A stretch of 64,000 bases of DNA, taken from NCBI GenBank assembly GCA_028023455.1, contig JAQFVV010006197.1:17607254-17671253 (forward strand). The letters run 5' to 3'. This document shows, piece after piece, positions 1-13,320 of the stretch (position 1 is the first letter of the stretch; every line of letters starts with the position of its first letter). A program made the translations under genes and the position numbers. A model generated the notes under the pieces. That model made no database searches. It saw only the letters and a program-made list of their open reading frames with translations, and had not been told where the DNA came from. The stretch comes from Epiperipatus broadwayi. Taxonomy: Eukaryota; Onychophora; Udeonychophora; Euonychophora; Peripatidae.

Positions 1-728
1 CATCAATGCTTGGCATATTATTATAATTTTGACAGCTCATTGTGAAACTACACATATATAAATATATATCTTACTTGAACTTAATTTTAGTTTTTTTTTC
101 TTTTAGGCATTCTATGGACTAATTTTAAATGGGACTTGTAAAATATTGAACAGTAAGGTAAAAAAAAAAAAAAATTTAAATTAATTCTAAATTTTGATTA
201 ACAATAAACTATATATATGTAATTTATACAAATATAAACAAATAAAAAAAGTGGAAACTTCTTTATAATAAAAAAATGGTGTATGGTTTTATTGCTCAGG
301 AGTTTATAAGAAGTTTGAGCATCAGATCCATAAATTCCATTATTGATCCTGGAATCTCCCAACCCCAAATTGGATCCTGTACCAATTGTATCAAACCATG
401 CAGGCGCTTCTATATAATAATATCAAGCAATGATGTTGCTAGGTAACTATCAATTAAAATTGACATCCCCTTAGCTGAATCACATGCTCTATTAGCCAAT
501 AAAGCTTTTTAACTGAGTTTGCTTAGAAATAAATGTTATCCTTTTATCATAATATCCAATATCTTATAAGAGAATGAACTCCCAGGTATTTTTATCAGTA
601 TGAGAATTTTGCAGAGTAACATCTCTTGAAAATCATACCATCTGTCCCTGATATATTCTCATGGATAAATGATGAATTCATATTATTATTTCCAGGGGCT
701 TCTGTGTAATAGAAATATAACAGCTAAA
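1..728. other. AT-rich non-coding DNA
   Basis: No open frame of note, no RNA gene and no recognisable repeat. The more balanced stretch near 350-400 has no identifiable origin. Confidence 0.5.
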
Positions 729-1202
729 TAGCTGAAGTTTCATAAAAAAATTTCTTTGGAGTGTCATGGTGTATATGAAATTCCATGTGGAGCTTGTTTA
801 CATTCATACACTGGACAGACCAATCATAGAATAAACATAAGAAAGGAAGAACACATTTTGGCAGTTAGAGAAAAATTCAATTCATCAGCCATTTATTTAC
901 ACATTAAATTAACTAACTATGACATCAATTTTAATAAAACACATTCTGTTAAAAATTGAACAATATGACAGAGATCACTAAGGGAAGCTATATAGATTTT
1001 TAAAAGGCTCAACAGCATAAATGAAAAGTGTGAATTAAAGAAAATTAACAATATTTTGAAAAAACTATTGGACGATAAAATATTTTTTAAAACTTTTCAA
1101 CCAATAGAATTTGAGAATGGGGAGAGAATAACAAAAGGAAAAAATAATGATTTTAAATCTCACCCCACATATTCTTATGATTTGAGAAAGAAGAAGTTCT
1201 GA
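729..1202 (+). pseudogene. Penelope-like element, C-terminal GIY-YIG endonuclease relic
   Basis: One continuous frame from about 732 to the TGA at 1200-1202, broken by three in-frame stops (957, 966 and about 996) and no frameshift. Motifs in order: GVYEIPCGAC (the GIY-YIG 'VY.I.C..C' start), SYTGQT (normally YIGQT), then R..EEH, a region matching the usual 'TGH.INF' segment (NYDINF), then SLREAI, which matches the conserved R.IREA.. helix. After that comes a basic tail ending DLRKKKF. GIY-YIG domains of this form end the ORF of Penelope-like retroelements, where they nick the target. The RT part is not visible upstream, so this is a 5'-truncated dead copy. No ATG starts the frame. Confidence 0.7.
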
Positions 1203-1562
1203 GGAAAGTACTTGTTACTGTACTGAAACACCAGCTATTTAACTATTATATTTTTATTACATGGAAGTTCCTAGAAATAATACTATGATATAAACATAGT
1301 CACATATTAGCCTGGAAAAGAAATGAAGAGTTGTTTAAAAATTGTTTTCTCCTTTTATAAGTTTAATGCCAATATATTACCTGCCCAGCATCAAGAGTGG
1401 GTTGAGAGAAAATACCAAATTTCAGACTTATTTTAAAAGCAGATAATAAATGATACAGAATGGAATCATTCTCTACCAATATGATTTGTTCAGAGTTTTT
1501 TACACTGTTAGAATAATCCTCATCCATTTGCATATTTACATGCTAGTTTGACTTATTACTAA

Positions 1563-1596
<34 letters not shown>

Positions 1597-4500
1597 ATTA
1601 TCTATAATTTGTATATATATATATATATATATAAACAAATTAAAAGTTATGCTTCACTTAACTAATTTTGTATAAAACTTATTAAATTGATATAAAACGT
1701 ATTTTGTAATCTTTTGATCGGTCATCCACATTGTATTTCAAATATAACTAAAATGATTGGGAGATTTTACAAACATAACATATATTATCGGACAGTTTAA
1801 GCTAATTATAACTTTATTCAAACAAATGAGAATCTTTATTCAAATGGTAGCACATCCATATTATGAATTAATTATAATATTTCTTTATTTCACCTTGGGT
1901 GACCACACTATGCATTAATTATAATCTATATTTAAATCTATGTGGCATTTAAACACTTGCAGCTAAGTTGCATGCCAATTGTAACATTTTAAGGATGGAT
2001 CGATGGATACTTCATCATTCCCAGCTAACATTATTTCTAAGGCCTACTGGGATGATAATGATGGTACAGAACATATATAATCTTATTTTCCAGGGCGCCA
2101 AATTGCAACTTTAATCAAATATAAAGGTTAAATCTCACTTCAATAACTTTCAGTAATAATATTTAATGAATGGGTTAATAAATAATCAATCGATTAAGAG
2201 AACACTGAGAATGCATTAAAAATAATAATAATATTCTTGGAAATTCTTGGTTATTCTCAGCACGTTACCCATTCACCATCATTAAAGCTACAATTAAAAT
2301 TTTGTTCCAATTACAAAGTTCTATATCCATCTCCACCTTCCTGATCCACCCCTCCATCAACTTCACATCCATAGGTCTATTACACTATTATCTATTTTAC
2401 CATTAAATTTTACATTCTGCTAGCTCATTTCTCCCATTATAATCTCTTATCAAGGTTTTTAGAACAATTAGATGTGGAAATCGAACAAGCTGCGATAGAT
2501 TATTGGTGATAAACACTCCTCTCATGATCACCCCCAAGGTGATCTTGGTTGTCTTTAATGCAGTTTAATATCTATTTACATTAAAGCTCGGAATAATTTA
2601 AGTTTATTAAATCTTTTAGAAATACATTATGAACATATTCACAATTATAACAAAATTATAAAGAAGTGCGTCTCGAGAGATGTTTGAATACAACGGATGG
2701 AGAAAGGATTTTATGCCCACCCCCTGCATTCACTATCACTCAATAACCATCCCTATTCATAATTTATATTTCAACTATATTAAATTATTTGGTAATTCTA
2801 AGTATCGGAAATTAACCATTTTAAATAATTTTACTGCATATTTACGAAAATGATGATTCAAATATTAATAATAATATATTGATGCATGATTGGATTTGAG
2901 ATGTCTAGATAATAATAACCCACAAAAACATTGAGACATATGCAAATTTTATTTAAAACAAATAACAAATTTTATTGACATACTACAATTCAATACAGAA
3001 TATACACATTCACTTGGTGACTCGCATGGCTTCCCCTGAACTACAACTGTATTATGATATATATATATATATAAAATCTACACATATAAATATTCCTAAA
3101 TCAATGGATAATATCAAGAGGTTTAAAATATCAATATTCATTTCCTAATTATCAGGGAATCATGATTATCATGGAGTAATATTAATATCAAATAGAAAAA
3201 AAAAATATTTACCTTCACATATATTATATTTTCGTTTTCATTTTTATCCTAGATACAGCGAATACCAAATTTCTTCCCATATTTAATGCTTTTAAATTAC
3301 TGATTTATTTTTAGAGCTAATTCTTCCTATAATAAAATTTAATAATTTTATTTAACTATTTTAATTTAACCTTTCTTCGCAAATTTACTAATTTTATTTC
3401 ATCATTTTGATCTATCATTCCTTTGCCCTAATCTTTACAATAGAGATACTTTATGGATGATGGGACTAAGTTAATGCAAACAAATTGGTATCTAGAACAA
3501 TCATCATCATATGTGCATATACCCTATATTCATGTTCTTATGACCATAATATTATTTCAATAATATTACCTTTCCAGTGAAGTTCTCAGCTGGCTGTGGA
3601 AATATTTATTAGATAATTTCATATACGCATTGCTTACACTTACAACATACGTAGGTTTTATTTAACCCTTAAATTTAATATTTGTTAACTTTATTACTCT
3701 TGGCTCTAATTGATAAATTAAACTAGAACAACAAAAAAATATTCAAGTACACCAATCGCACTTACATTATCTGCATTCATCCTGACATCAAATTGAGTTT
3801 GTGACCCTGTATCCGACATTTATAAGTAATGCTAAATAATAGCTATCTTTCATACACCTGTAAGGAATATCAAACTTTAACATGAGGCAGGCAGTGACCC
3901 AAATAAGAGAAAACCTTTTCACTAAGGTTGATATATGCTAGGATTTTTATCGCTAGTCATATAAAGAGACTTGGGTTTATCTATCAACCTCTAGCCATCA
4001 ATAAAGAAATCTTACGATGTAGAGAACAACCAAGTGGGAAAAACTCTTCCGCTGTGTTTAAGATATTTTATAAATATAGTATAAATATCTTAGTGAGCTA
4101 TGACTTCACTAGTTTGGTGGAGACTCTTTGTTCATCCACATTATATACAGGTCGAAACATCAACTTCTACAAGTAAAACTTTCATAACTACAATATTCTT
4201 AAGAGTTAGTGCATTGGAATATGAACCAACAATTTTTCCAAGCATTAATCAGCTTGTATCTGGCCTTAACTTTATGATGATAATAATAATAAGAAGAAAT
4301 TCGTATTAAATTTTTAAAACTATTTCCCTGCACTTTTATAAGATAATAATGATGTTTTAGCTCAATAGTCACACAATCTTTTATAAACGTAGCAATAAGT
4401 CTAAGCAGTTGACAATAACTTCTGATCTGATTCATTCAAAACATTTCCCTTAATAATAATATCTCTCACTTTTTTTTAAATGTTTGTAAAGCATTTAAAA

Positions 4501-7500
4501 TAAGGCACATACAGAATGTCATGATATTCTTTACCTACCTCCAAAATGATAATAATAATAATAAAAAGCATTTAAAATAAACACATATAAAATAATCTGA
4601 TATCAATATCTCTACTCCCAAAATAACAACAATTATAATTCTGACATGAATTAAATTTAATTGGATATATATGATAAAACATAAAGAAAGAAATTATTTT
4701 TCTTTTTCTTTTTTCTAGATTAAATGTTCTACATGAATAGCGAATAATAAAATAAAATAAAAATATACTTAAAGAGTTCTTTGGAAGTGTCCTTCAAGAT
4801 TCTGATTTCCATTTTTCCTTTTCCTCCTTGATTTGTTTGTATGAGCACATGAGTTTATGTAGAAAAAGTTCTTGAGATAGAGTTCAATTCCTATACCATC
4901 AGATATATGATTTTTATGCTGCTGAAATGATTTCCTCATTTTGATTTATGTAGATTACAGCTGAACAGTACTTGTTTAAATTTCTAAAGATATAAGTCCA
5001 CTTCTTGTCTTTTTTTTTTTTAAATTCATTTAATATTCAAATTGAACACTTTATATACGACATCAAATCTAGAGTTTATTTTCTGTGGTTTAAATTTTAC
5101 CATTTGCCGATTTGTCCTCAATTAGTGCAAGACAATTGCAACCATTGATTAACTTCAGGAGATTAAATGTGCACCCAATTTAAAAACTTATTCGAGAGAC
5201 ATTTTCTTTTCTTCTTATAATATTAAATTTGGCAAAGTTTTTTCAAGAGACAAATGAATAATTTACAATAGACAATTTTTTTTCTTAAAAAAATATTTCT
5301 TTTTAACTTTATAGCAAAGTTTCTCTATAAAACCAAAAAGAGAAAACTTGCAACAGAGAGTTTCAGATAGAACAGCCTGTACTTTACAACACAGCAAAGC
5401 TTTTATAGAGTCTGTCTTTTTTTCTCTCCTGCTTCCCCCATCATGAAATTTTATTGACCCTTGAGATCTGGTCAGTCTGTTTTCTTAATTAATTGACTCT
5501 TGTTTCTTTTTTATTCTGGTTATTTTAACCTTTTGCCCTTTTGAAAGAACCATGCCAAATTCACTTCTGCATTCTAACAGACAATCACCAATTAATTTTA
5601 CACTTAAATTCCTTTGTCATATATATATATATCACTTAAATCACTGATAATTTACTGGGTAATATGACATGCATGGTAACCACACCAAAGAACAAAAGAC
5701 AGAAAGCTCTCTTCTCAGAATAAATAACAGAAAGCTCTCCCCCTTTACTTTTTCCATTAAAAAATATATAGCAGCCCAACTTCAAACCCAGAATTTTGAA
5801 CTAAATTTTGGATGCGAATAATAAACCATTAAAAATGACTAAATTTCTTTTTCAAGGATTTCCTCACAAGTGATGACAAGGAATAATTATTATTTAATTG
5901 TGAACTTTATAATTAAAATCCACAATTAGATTAAATACACACACATGTTTCACATATACAATTCTTTAATTAAACCGATTTAATATTTTAATCCTTAATT
6001 ATCATTACTATTATTTTTTTATAATTTAATCTCATGAACTATTGATTTCTAACTTATCAGTGTAAAATCATGACCATCCATTATCACTATCTACCATAGT
6101 TTTTACAAGTTGCACATTCCTTCCTTCTTTTCACTCAACTTATTAAATAATGTATAAATCTTGCTTTTCTAAGATATATCTTTAATACCAAATTGACCCA
6201 TAAATTAATGTTAAATAAAATAATCTTTTGGTTAGAAATCTTTTAATGACAAATTTTCAAATTGCCTACCAAGAAAAATGTACGCAATCCCTATGAATAT
6301 GGGTTCAAACCTAGTCTTGGCTAAAAATTTTGTTTATTAAAGAAAAAAATACACAAACTGTGAGGAATTTTTTTATTAAACCTTATCTTGCAAAGTTAAC
6401 TCAAAAAAATGGAGTCTTGGGCAAATCCAAGGGCTACAATATATATATATATAATTATAATTAAAATAATAAATTTTAATCTATCTATTCATAAAGTTTT
6501 TAATGTGCACAAAAACTTTAAAGCAGAAACATCTTGTGCTGTTGCTAGAAGTCTCTAAATCAAGGGGATCTATTACAGTCAATCAGATAACTTATTATAA
6601 AGATCCTATTAAAAATCAATTATAGCCAAATTGTCTTATCTACTTATTTTTAAAATAATGACATCTTTTCAAAGTATATCTGCATTTAAAATCTGCTATA
6701 TACTGTAGATCCATTTATATAAAATTTTCCTCTTCACTAGATTTAATCTCAAACTTAACCTAGTATCATATGACTTATATCATCCCAACAGAAACATGAT
6801 TTTTTTAATTGCTCTATTTTTAATGATCTGAGATTTAAAATCTTCACTCTAAAATCAATTTGAAAAACATTAATAAAATTTTAATTTTTTTTTTTTTAAA
6901 TCTTACAATGCAAGTATTATAATTTATTATATGCACAGGTCTTTTATTAAAATAATACATTTTTAAAGAATTTAAAGCATCATCCAGTAAACATATATCT
7001 TAAAGTATAAATACTTTATGTTTTCAGTATAAGTTTTACTCCAATATACCAGTACTTTGTTATAAATTCTCTTATGAAAAGTATTTCTTATGTTTATAAT
7101 GAGCAAAAGTAATTGAAAAAATGTCTAATTATCTCAAAATAATTTAGGTCAGTCAAATGAATGGCTACAAAATGAACATTAAATTATAGTGAGATATAGT
7201 CTTACCCAATGATAAGGAAGGAGAATGTCATATATTTACACATACTGAATTCAGGGATTTCCATTATCATATATACGTAAGTAGCATAATAATCACAGAA
7301 GAAATATCAAAGGAGTGGCACATTAAACATTATTAAAAAAACGTTAATTATTATGCCAATAGTATCCAGATAAATGAGCAATGGAATTCTAATATAAATG
7401 AGTGATTTTTGATATGACCACTATTAGTAGACTGTTTACTGTCTATGAGCTTTGAACAATGGATAAAGAATCAAAAGTATGTGCAGTAGCAGAATGGTAT

Positions 7501-7639
7501 AAAATGAAGCTCTGTTGGATGTTCTTACAATGCTGCATTGAATTATTTTATTATGTAAAAACAGGACAATTTTATTTTAAATACACATGTATTTATTTTG
7601 TTTTTCCAACAAAAGATATCTTGTAAAAAAAAAATGGAG
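1203..7639. other. AT-rich non-coding DNA, no gene seen
   Basis: About 6.4 kb with only short chance ORFs and many A/T runs. Slightly more balanced, repeat-like patches lie at 1,960-2,110, 2,440-2,560 and 3,870-4,180, but none shows a recognisable coding or structural motif. A tRNA B-box-like GGGTTCAAACC lies near 6,302 with no convincing tRNA fold around it. Confidence 0.45.
1566..1634. repeat. (TA)n microsatellite, two tracts
   Basis: Two uninterrupted TA runs (about 1566-1593 and 1613-1634) separated by a short AT-rich spacer. Similar shorter (TA)n runs recur through the window, for example near 3,058 and 45,677. Confidence 0.85.
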
Positions 7640-7740
7640 ACAAAACCTCATGTCTTAGTGGTTAGGGTATTTGCTTACTATTCTCATAACCTGGATTTTG
7701 AGTCTGATCTAGGTAAAATTTGTAAATGTTTTTGGTATTA
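7640..7740 (+). repeat. Possible tRNA-derived SINE head, degenerate
   Basis: The segment CTTAGTGGTTAGGGT resembles a tRNA A box. About 35 bases later GGATTTTGAGTCTGATC resembles a decayed B box. The spacing suits a tRNA-derived SINE. No tail or target duplication could be defined, so the call is weak. Confidence 0.35.
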
Positions 7741-8589
7741 GAACAAAATTATGATTTTTATTTCAGATAGATAGCCCATACATGATCAATCTAGTTAACT
7801 ATTTAATTATTAGTTGTTAAGTGGGTATCAAAATATTATTAGCTGGAGGATAGATGATTATGAAAACAAAAAAAAATGATGGTAATAGTTTTCCTATGTA
7901 CATCTGGTTATTTAAAAATATTTTAATTATTAAGGTTTTTGCCATTATTGTATCTTATTACTAATTTTTGTGTAATGAAACTAGTTTTTTAGAAATTTAT
8001 ATATGTACACACATGCACATGTTCTTATTAATTTACACATTTATGCTTTTCCATTATCTTACAGATATTTCCTGAATGCCTGGCAGTTAAAAATGTGGAT
8101 CTTCATGCAACATTTATTTGTAATACTGAAGATGTGTATTGAATCTCTTTTTACAATTATTAAGAAGAATTCCATCAATATTAAGATTTTCTATATTTTG
8201 AGATTAAAAAAAGGTACCTGCAATTTTATCCACTAAAATGTGCAGTAGTTATGAAGAGACTCATAAAAAAATATGCACACAATTAATTATGAGATGCAGT
8301 GAAACATAACTTTTTTTTATCAAAATTAGGAACTTCTGAATTAATAATCCCATTGAAACTTATTAATCCACATACATCTTTCTCTGTTATCTTGCACTTT
8401 ACATAGCTTGTAAAATTTCAAATCTATTTTATTTTCTATTTTCTTCTGCATTAACTTTGTCCATTCTTCAACTAAGTTTTAAAGTTATCTTTATTAGTAG
8501 TTGTTTTGAAGATTTGATATGGCATTTTAGTTGTAATTATGTATCTGTCTATTTTATTCATTTAGTTGAAATTGTTCCATGTATTTTTT
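7741..8589. other. AT-rich non-coding DNA
   Basis: Nothing recognisable. The 77-codon open frame at 8,003-8,236 lacks any domain and has the composition of its surroundings. Confidence 0.45.
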
Positions 8590-8810
8590 TTTTTTAAATC
8601 AATCTTTATTTATATATTTTTAATATATTCAACTATTGGGAATTTTGAAAGATATTATTCTTCTCTCTTCTTCATATATTGTTGGCCTTACCACTGGCTG
8701 CTAGCATGGAGGTTGAATTAGGCTTTGTCATAATAGACTAATTGAATTCAATAATATCTAAAGATCATAGCTTCAATCCCCACATTAGTTATCATTTGTT
8801 CAGCAATCAA
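8590..8810 (+). repeat. Family F repeat, single degenerate arm
   Basis: Shares, in order, ATTCAACT, TATTATTCTTCTCTCTTCTTC, TTGTTGGCC..ACC, GCTAGCATGGAGGTT and ATCTAAAGATCAT with the foldback repeats at 29,573-30,060 and 58,919-59,425. Only one arm is present here. Confidence 0.5.
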
Positions 8811-9299
8811 TATTCTGAAGAAAAGAGAAGATTAATATTATTCAAAATGTTGTTTTCATATTAACCTGTGAATTATTAATAGCATTTGAATGTATTTATG
8901 AATGTATAAGCAAAGTTTGATTTTTTTCTAAAATTATCTTTATTATTATCTAATCCTAAGATAAAAGTAAAAAAAAAAAAAAATCCACATTTTGTATCTA
9001 TATTCATTTTATATTTACTCTTCCAAAAATTCAACATTTCCATTCTTTATGATCTTCACTTTAATCATCATTACATAGTTTAATGATAAATCTCTTAAGA
9101 CATTTCATGCTGAATACGTTCTCATGTCACTCCTGCTCATACTTTCATGTAGATAAAATCTTTCTATTCATTCTTATATATAATCAAACTCTTATTTTCC
9201 ATATCTACTTTACAACTTTTTGTCTCACTCATTAATTATTTATAATAATTTTTATATCATAAAATTAGTATAAAATATATGTCCAATTCATTAGTATGT

Positions 9300-11150
9300 C
9301 TCATTATTTTTCCTATCCTTATTGCCCTTTCATCACAATCCAATTGAGAATTTTTAAATTACAGTTTACCATCCATTTTCAACTTGCTTTGTGAGACCTT
9401 CATACAAAAACTGAATCACTCAATTTCATCTTGAAATTAGAAATTATGATGTGTAAAATGACTTCTTAAATAAAGTCAAAAGCTTCTAGATCTAGGCTAG
9501 ATGCCAAAAATTTTGTTAATGAAATTAAACAGTTCATCTCTCTGAAAGCATTATGTACTACATTGAAATCATTTAGTTTTCACTAATTACTATTAAATCC
9601 TTGTGTATTTTCTACTTTCTCTAATTGCATTTTCATAAAAACTACTTTGTTAATTTTATTAAGATTATCATCTATACCTATCATTCATGTTATAAAGATC
9701 TAAATATTAAAAAAAAAATTCATGAAATTTCTACCTCTTTTTTCCCTTTAAATTTTTCATGTTCTTTTTACAATTTTTTTTAAATTCTCTTTCAGCATTT
9801 TTCACTCAAAAAACAAATACTCTCTTCTATATTTTTATAAATTACATATACAGATAAAATACTTATTCCATTTTGCTTCATTTTTCTGGTATTTAAAGAT
9901 TTTACACTTTCACTAAATAAATTCCCTATAGTGTTATCATATATCTTTTATATGCTATATATTTTTTTATTGTTATGTAACTAAAACATTTTAAATTTAT
10001 ATTTAGTTTCCATAACTCTATTTTTTTTTCTGTATTTCTCATAATTATATACCTATAATACATTCTCTCACATTTATCTCATTTCATACATTAAAATAAA
10101 TTCTCTATTTCTTATCTTTGTAGTATAGTAAAACTAATTTTGCCTAACATATTTATTGGCCTCTCCTTATTTTCATTCATATATTATAATCTCTCAAATA
10201 TTCTTAATTTGCTTTTGATTGTCTTCACAAAAATGAAATCCAATCTGTTTCTCCTTGAACAGTCTTATTTGGTTTACAATTGAACACCAATGTTTAGTTC
10301 CTATTTTTTAAATTTTAATTAATATCTATCCAAAACAAAGTGTCTCATCTCTAAAAGTTCAAATAATTTTACATATATTGATATTTATATTATACAGTAA
10401 AAGACATTAGATTGTAATTCAATCTCTTCCTAATTTTTGCTTTGTCTGTATAATTTCTTTTCCCAATTCTCAAAATATCTTTTTGCTTATATTTCTTCAC
10501 GTCTTCAAGACAAAAATTTATGTTCTATCTTTTAGTTTTACTTTTCCCATTAAATGTTAATAACTTAGATTATTCTTACAATTTAATTTTCATATTTCTT
10601 TCTACCTTCTGAACATTTCTTTAAATAGAAGCTAAATATTTTTTCATTATTTATAAAAAATGGCATATCATCTGCGAAAATTTGAGCTATCATCTTAAGT
10701 ATTACCCTAGTTTTCATAATTGGAAATCCCCCACTATTCAATATGTCAGTCTTCAATTCGTTTAAAATCAAAATGAACAATAGTAGTATTAATAGATATC
10801 CCTATTTCAAGTTGATTTCATATTTAACTTTCACCAATTTCATACTCTCTAAAACATCACATGATCACTATCTCACTACTGTATGGAGAGAGTTTTGCCT
10901 TGTTTCATACTCTCTAATTGGTATTTATAAAAATTATGCTTGCCAAATCTATTTCCATATTTTTCAAGGTTTGTCCACATTCTATTCCTATATATCATTT
11001 AATATGCTCCTTCTATATCTAAAAATGCAATATATAATGGTTTATTTTTTCTACAAGATATTTCAAGCAAAATGAGTAACAATGAATAATCTATCTAAAT
11101 CTTCCCTAAGATCTTTACACTCTTCCATCATGAGTTTGAAAAATGAAAAT
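9300..11150 (-). pseudogene. Old non-LTR retrotransposon (LINE) relic with RT FADD box
   Basis: The + strand is strongly pyrimidine-rich, as expected for an A-rich LINE read from -. The clearest piece is 10,583-10,780 (-). It encodes NELKTDILNSGG, then a short loop, then QIFADDMPFF, which is the F-A-D-D catalytic box of reverse transcriptase preceded by the usual hydrophobic helix. Further upstream on - (10,990-11,050) fragments resemble the 'FIDIEKAYD' motif A region across frameshifts. Many stops and frameshifts mark it as ancient. The edges are approximate and the clade cannot be assigned. Confidence 0.5.
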
Positions 11151-12200
11151 TTCTTAGAAAGGTTACTATGAAATAAGATGTTATAAAAGTCACCATCTAA
11201 GCTGTAAGTCATGTTAATTTATACCTCAAACTATTACCTCTGGGAATCATTTTCATCTGAGTTGTTAATATATTTTGTACACTGATATATTTTTGTATAA
11301 AAATAAATATAAAAATTATAATTGTGTAGTAATTTATTAGTGACAGTTGTAATGGAATGGTGATCTTCGAGGTGACCTGGGGAGTGGCAAGTTCTCATCC
11401 ACCACAGGTAAACATATTTCAAGTAATGAATCATATATAAATTTAAAACACATAAGTAATATTTAAAGACATAAGAGTATCAAAATATGTAAAGTAATGT
11501 TAAAGTAATGATTGAAGTAAGAGATATTAAAGGGATGTTTAATATCCAAAAATATATAAGTAATGTTATATATTAAAGAACTTGAGATCAAGAAGTCTCT
11601 AAGAGATCAGCCCAGTTAACTCCTTAGAGCAACTAAAAGTATAATTATAACTTCAAACAGAATTAACAATAAGCATAAGTAAGTACCAGTAATACTTAAA
11701 AGAAATAACCACTCTTCATCATGAATGATTAATAATAAAATATAAATCAACAGTCAATATTGTGACTGGATTTGAAATGGGTCTCTTGTAGACCAGGCCA
11801 ACTATTTGACCTTTGCCAGCTTGGGGTAATTACTTAAACATAATTTGGATACACAAACTAAGTGCTAATCCATAAGAATACACAACCATAAAAACAATGC
11901 TGGAATATTAAGACATGCTGATTATCATCAATGCTCTGGCCACTTAGAGCCATTAATACATTGGACAACTATAAACTTCATTTCTAAGACTAAAATAAAA
12001 TGTGCATAGTATGCACCAACAGGATGATGATCATTTATCATCACTGTATACCCCCAATACACTAAAATATATCTCCACTCACATAATCAAACTATGCATG
12101 AATCTAGCTAGGAAGAACACAAGATAAAGTACTGTTATGGTGACCAAGAGATGATGCAATAAAATTTTTAACAACTGAATACAAGTTTATTAACAACAAT
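11151..12200. repeat. Unclassified block of more balanced composition
   Basis: Contains patches with clearly higher G+C than the neighbourhood (11,340-11,410; 11,770-11,830; 12,000-12,180). The right side has GGTGACCAAGAGATGATG, then AATAAA, then a TTTATTAACAACAATAAA run. A similar AATAAA plus TTTATTTAATAACAGTAA arrangement occurs at 32,020-32,080. That could be a decayed retroelement border, but no coding domain supports it. Confidence 0.25.
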
Positions 12201-12880
12201 AAAAAAATGATATTAAGGTCTTTTAAAATATGGCTCAATTATTAGAAGCCTTCTGATTTTGATTAACATACAATAATAAAAAAAATATCACATTGTGAAT
12301 TACATATATGTGATTTACAATATTTAAGTTATTACTTTGATTTACAATGCCTCTTAATGAGTTTGCATAAATGCATATATATATCCATACAGATGTGCAT
12401 TTTATAGTATGCAAGGAATACATTTCAATTGACATCTAATAAATTTTAAAATGACTAAAATTTTACATATATGTATGTGCATGTATTTGCAAACTGACAT
12501 CTATATCATATAATAATTTTGATTTAACCAAATAATAGTTATTAAAATATCCTTTTCCTAATTAATTCCTTGTTGAATATACATAATATTCACATGTGCC
12601 TGTATATATATGTAATATAAACCACTTATTAATTCTCTCATTACTATTTAAAGTTTTTTTTTTTTTTTAAAAAAAATCAGTGTTTAACTGACTATTGTTA
12701 ATCAATTATATTGTTTCCAGCATCATCCATTCCCTATTCTTAAATTTTTTAAATGTAAGCAAAACTATTTGTGTTTATTATTTCAAAAAAAAACAGCTCG
12801 CTTTTGTATATATGTTTATCAGTGCTTCTCTGCATATAAACATAGCACATATGCATAACTTCTTCATCAAGCTAAGATTC
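12201..12880. other. AT-rich non-coding DNA
   Basis: Nothing recognisable. It contains a T10/A7 run at about 12,655-12,677. Confidence 0.45.
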
Positions 12881-13320
12881 TCTTGGTAAGCTTGATTTTT
12901 GGTCTATCAGGAAAGTATAGTCCTGAATTGTCATAATCAGATTTGTGTTAGCATTGATTTGGTTCCACATATCCTTCAGGTCAGCCATCTGTCTTGTCCA
13001 CATTTGTGCAGGCTAATTGATCCATTAGAAATTGACCTGGATTTCAAGTGATCAAAACTCCAGCATAGTGGATTAGTAGACTGCTGCTTCCTCCTGTCTT
13101 GACTTTAGCTATATCTTCATGGGAGCTCTGTCAAACTTTGCTAGCTAGCTGTTTCTCAGGAATGTTAAAACCAAACTATATTAACCAATTCTCTTCAAAA
13201 ACTACTATCCAGACTTTGCAGCTGGCCAATTTGGCCTACCAATTTTCAAAAATATTAAAGCCAACTGAACTGATATTTTTATCAGCCCTTTTTATAAGAG
13301 TCATCTGAGGTGATAAAAAC
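12880..13320. repeat. Unclassified 440-bp block, probable old interspersed repeat
   Basis: Composition is visibly less AT-rich than both flanks, and it contains words such as GGGAGCTCTGTC and CAGCTGGCCAATTTGGCC. The 69-codon open frame at 13,099-13,308 has no recognisable domain. On - a short coding-like run (MADLKDMWNQINANT) is readable near 12,985. No second copy was found in the window. Confidence 0.25.

Noticed and set aside
3058-3073. CRISPR array or other prokaryotic features
   Set aside because: The window is a eukaryotic genome. Repeats seen are microsatellites and transposons, with no regular spacer pattern.
10743-11075. 110-codon ORF on +
   Set aside because: It is the opposite strand of a pyrimidine-rich LINE relic. 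The - strand carries the RT motif, so the + frame is a shadow.
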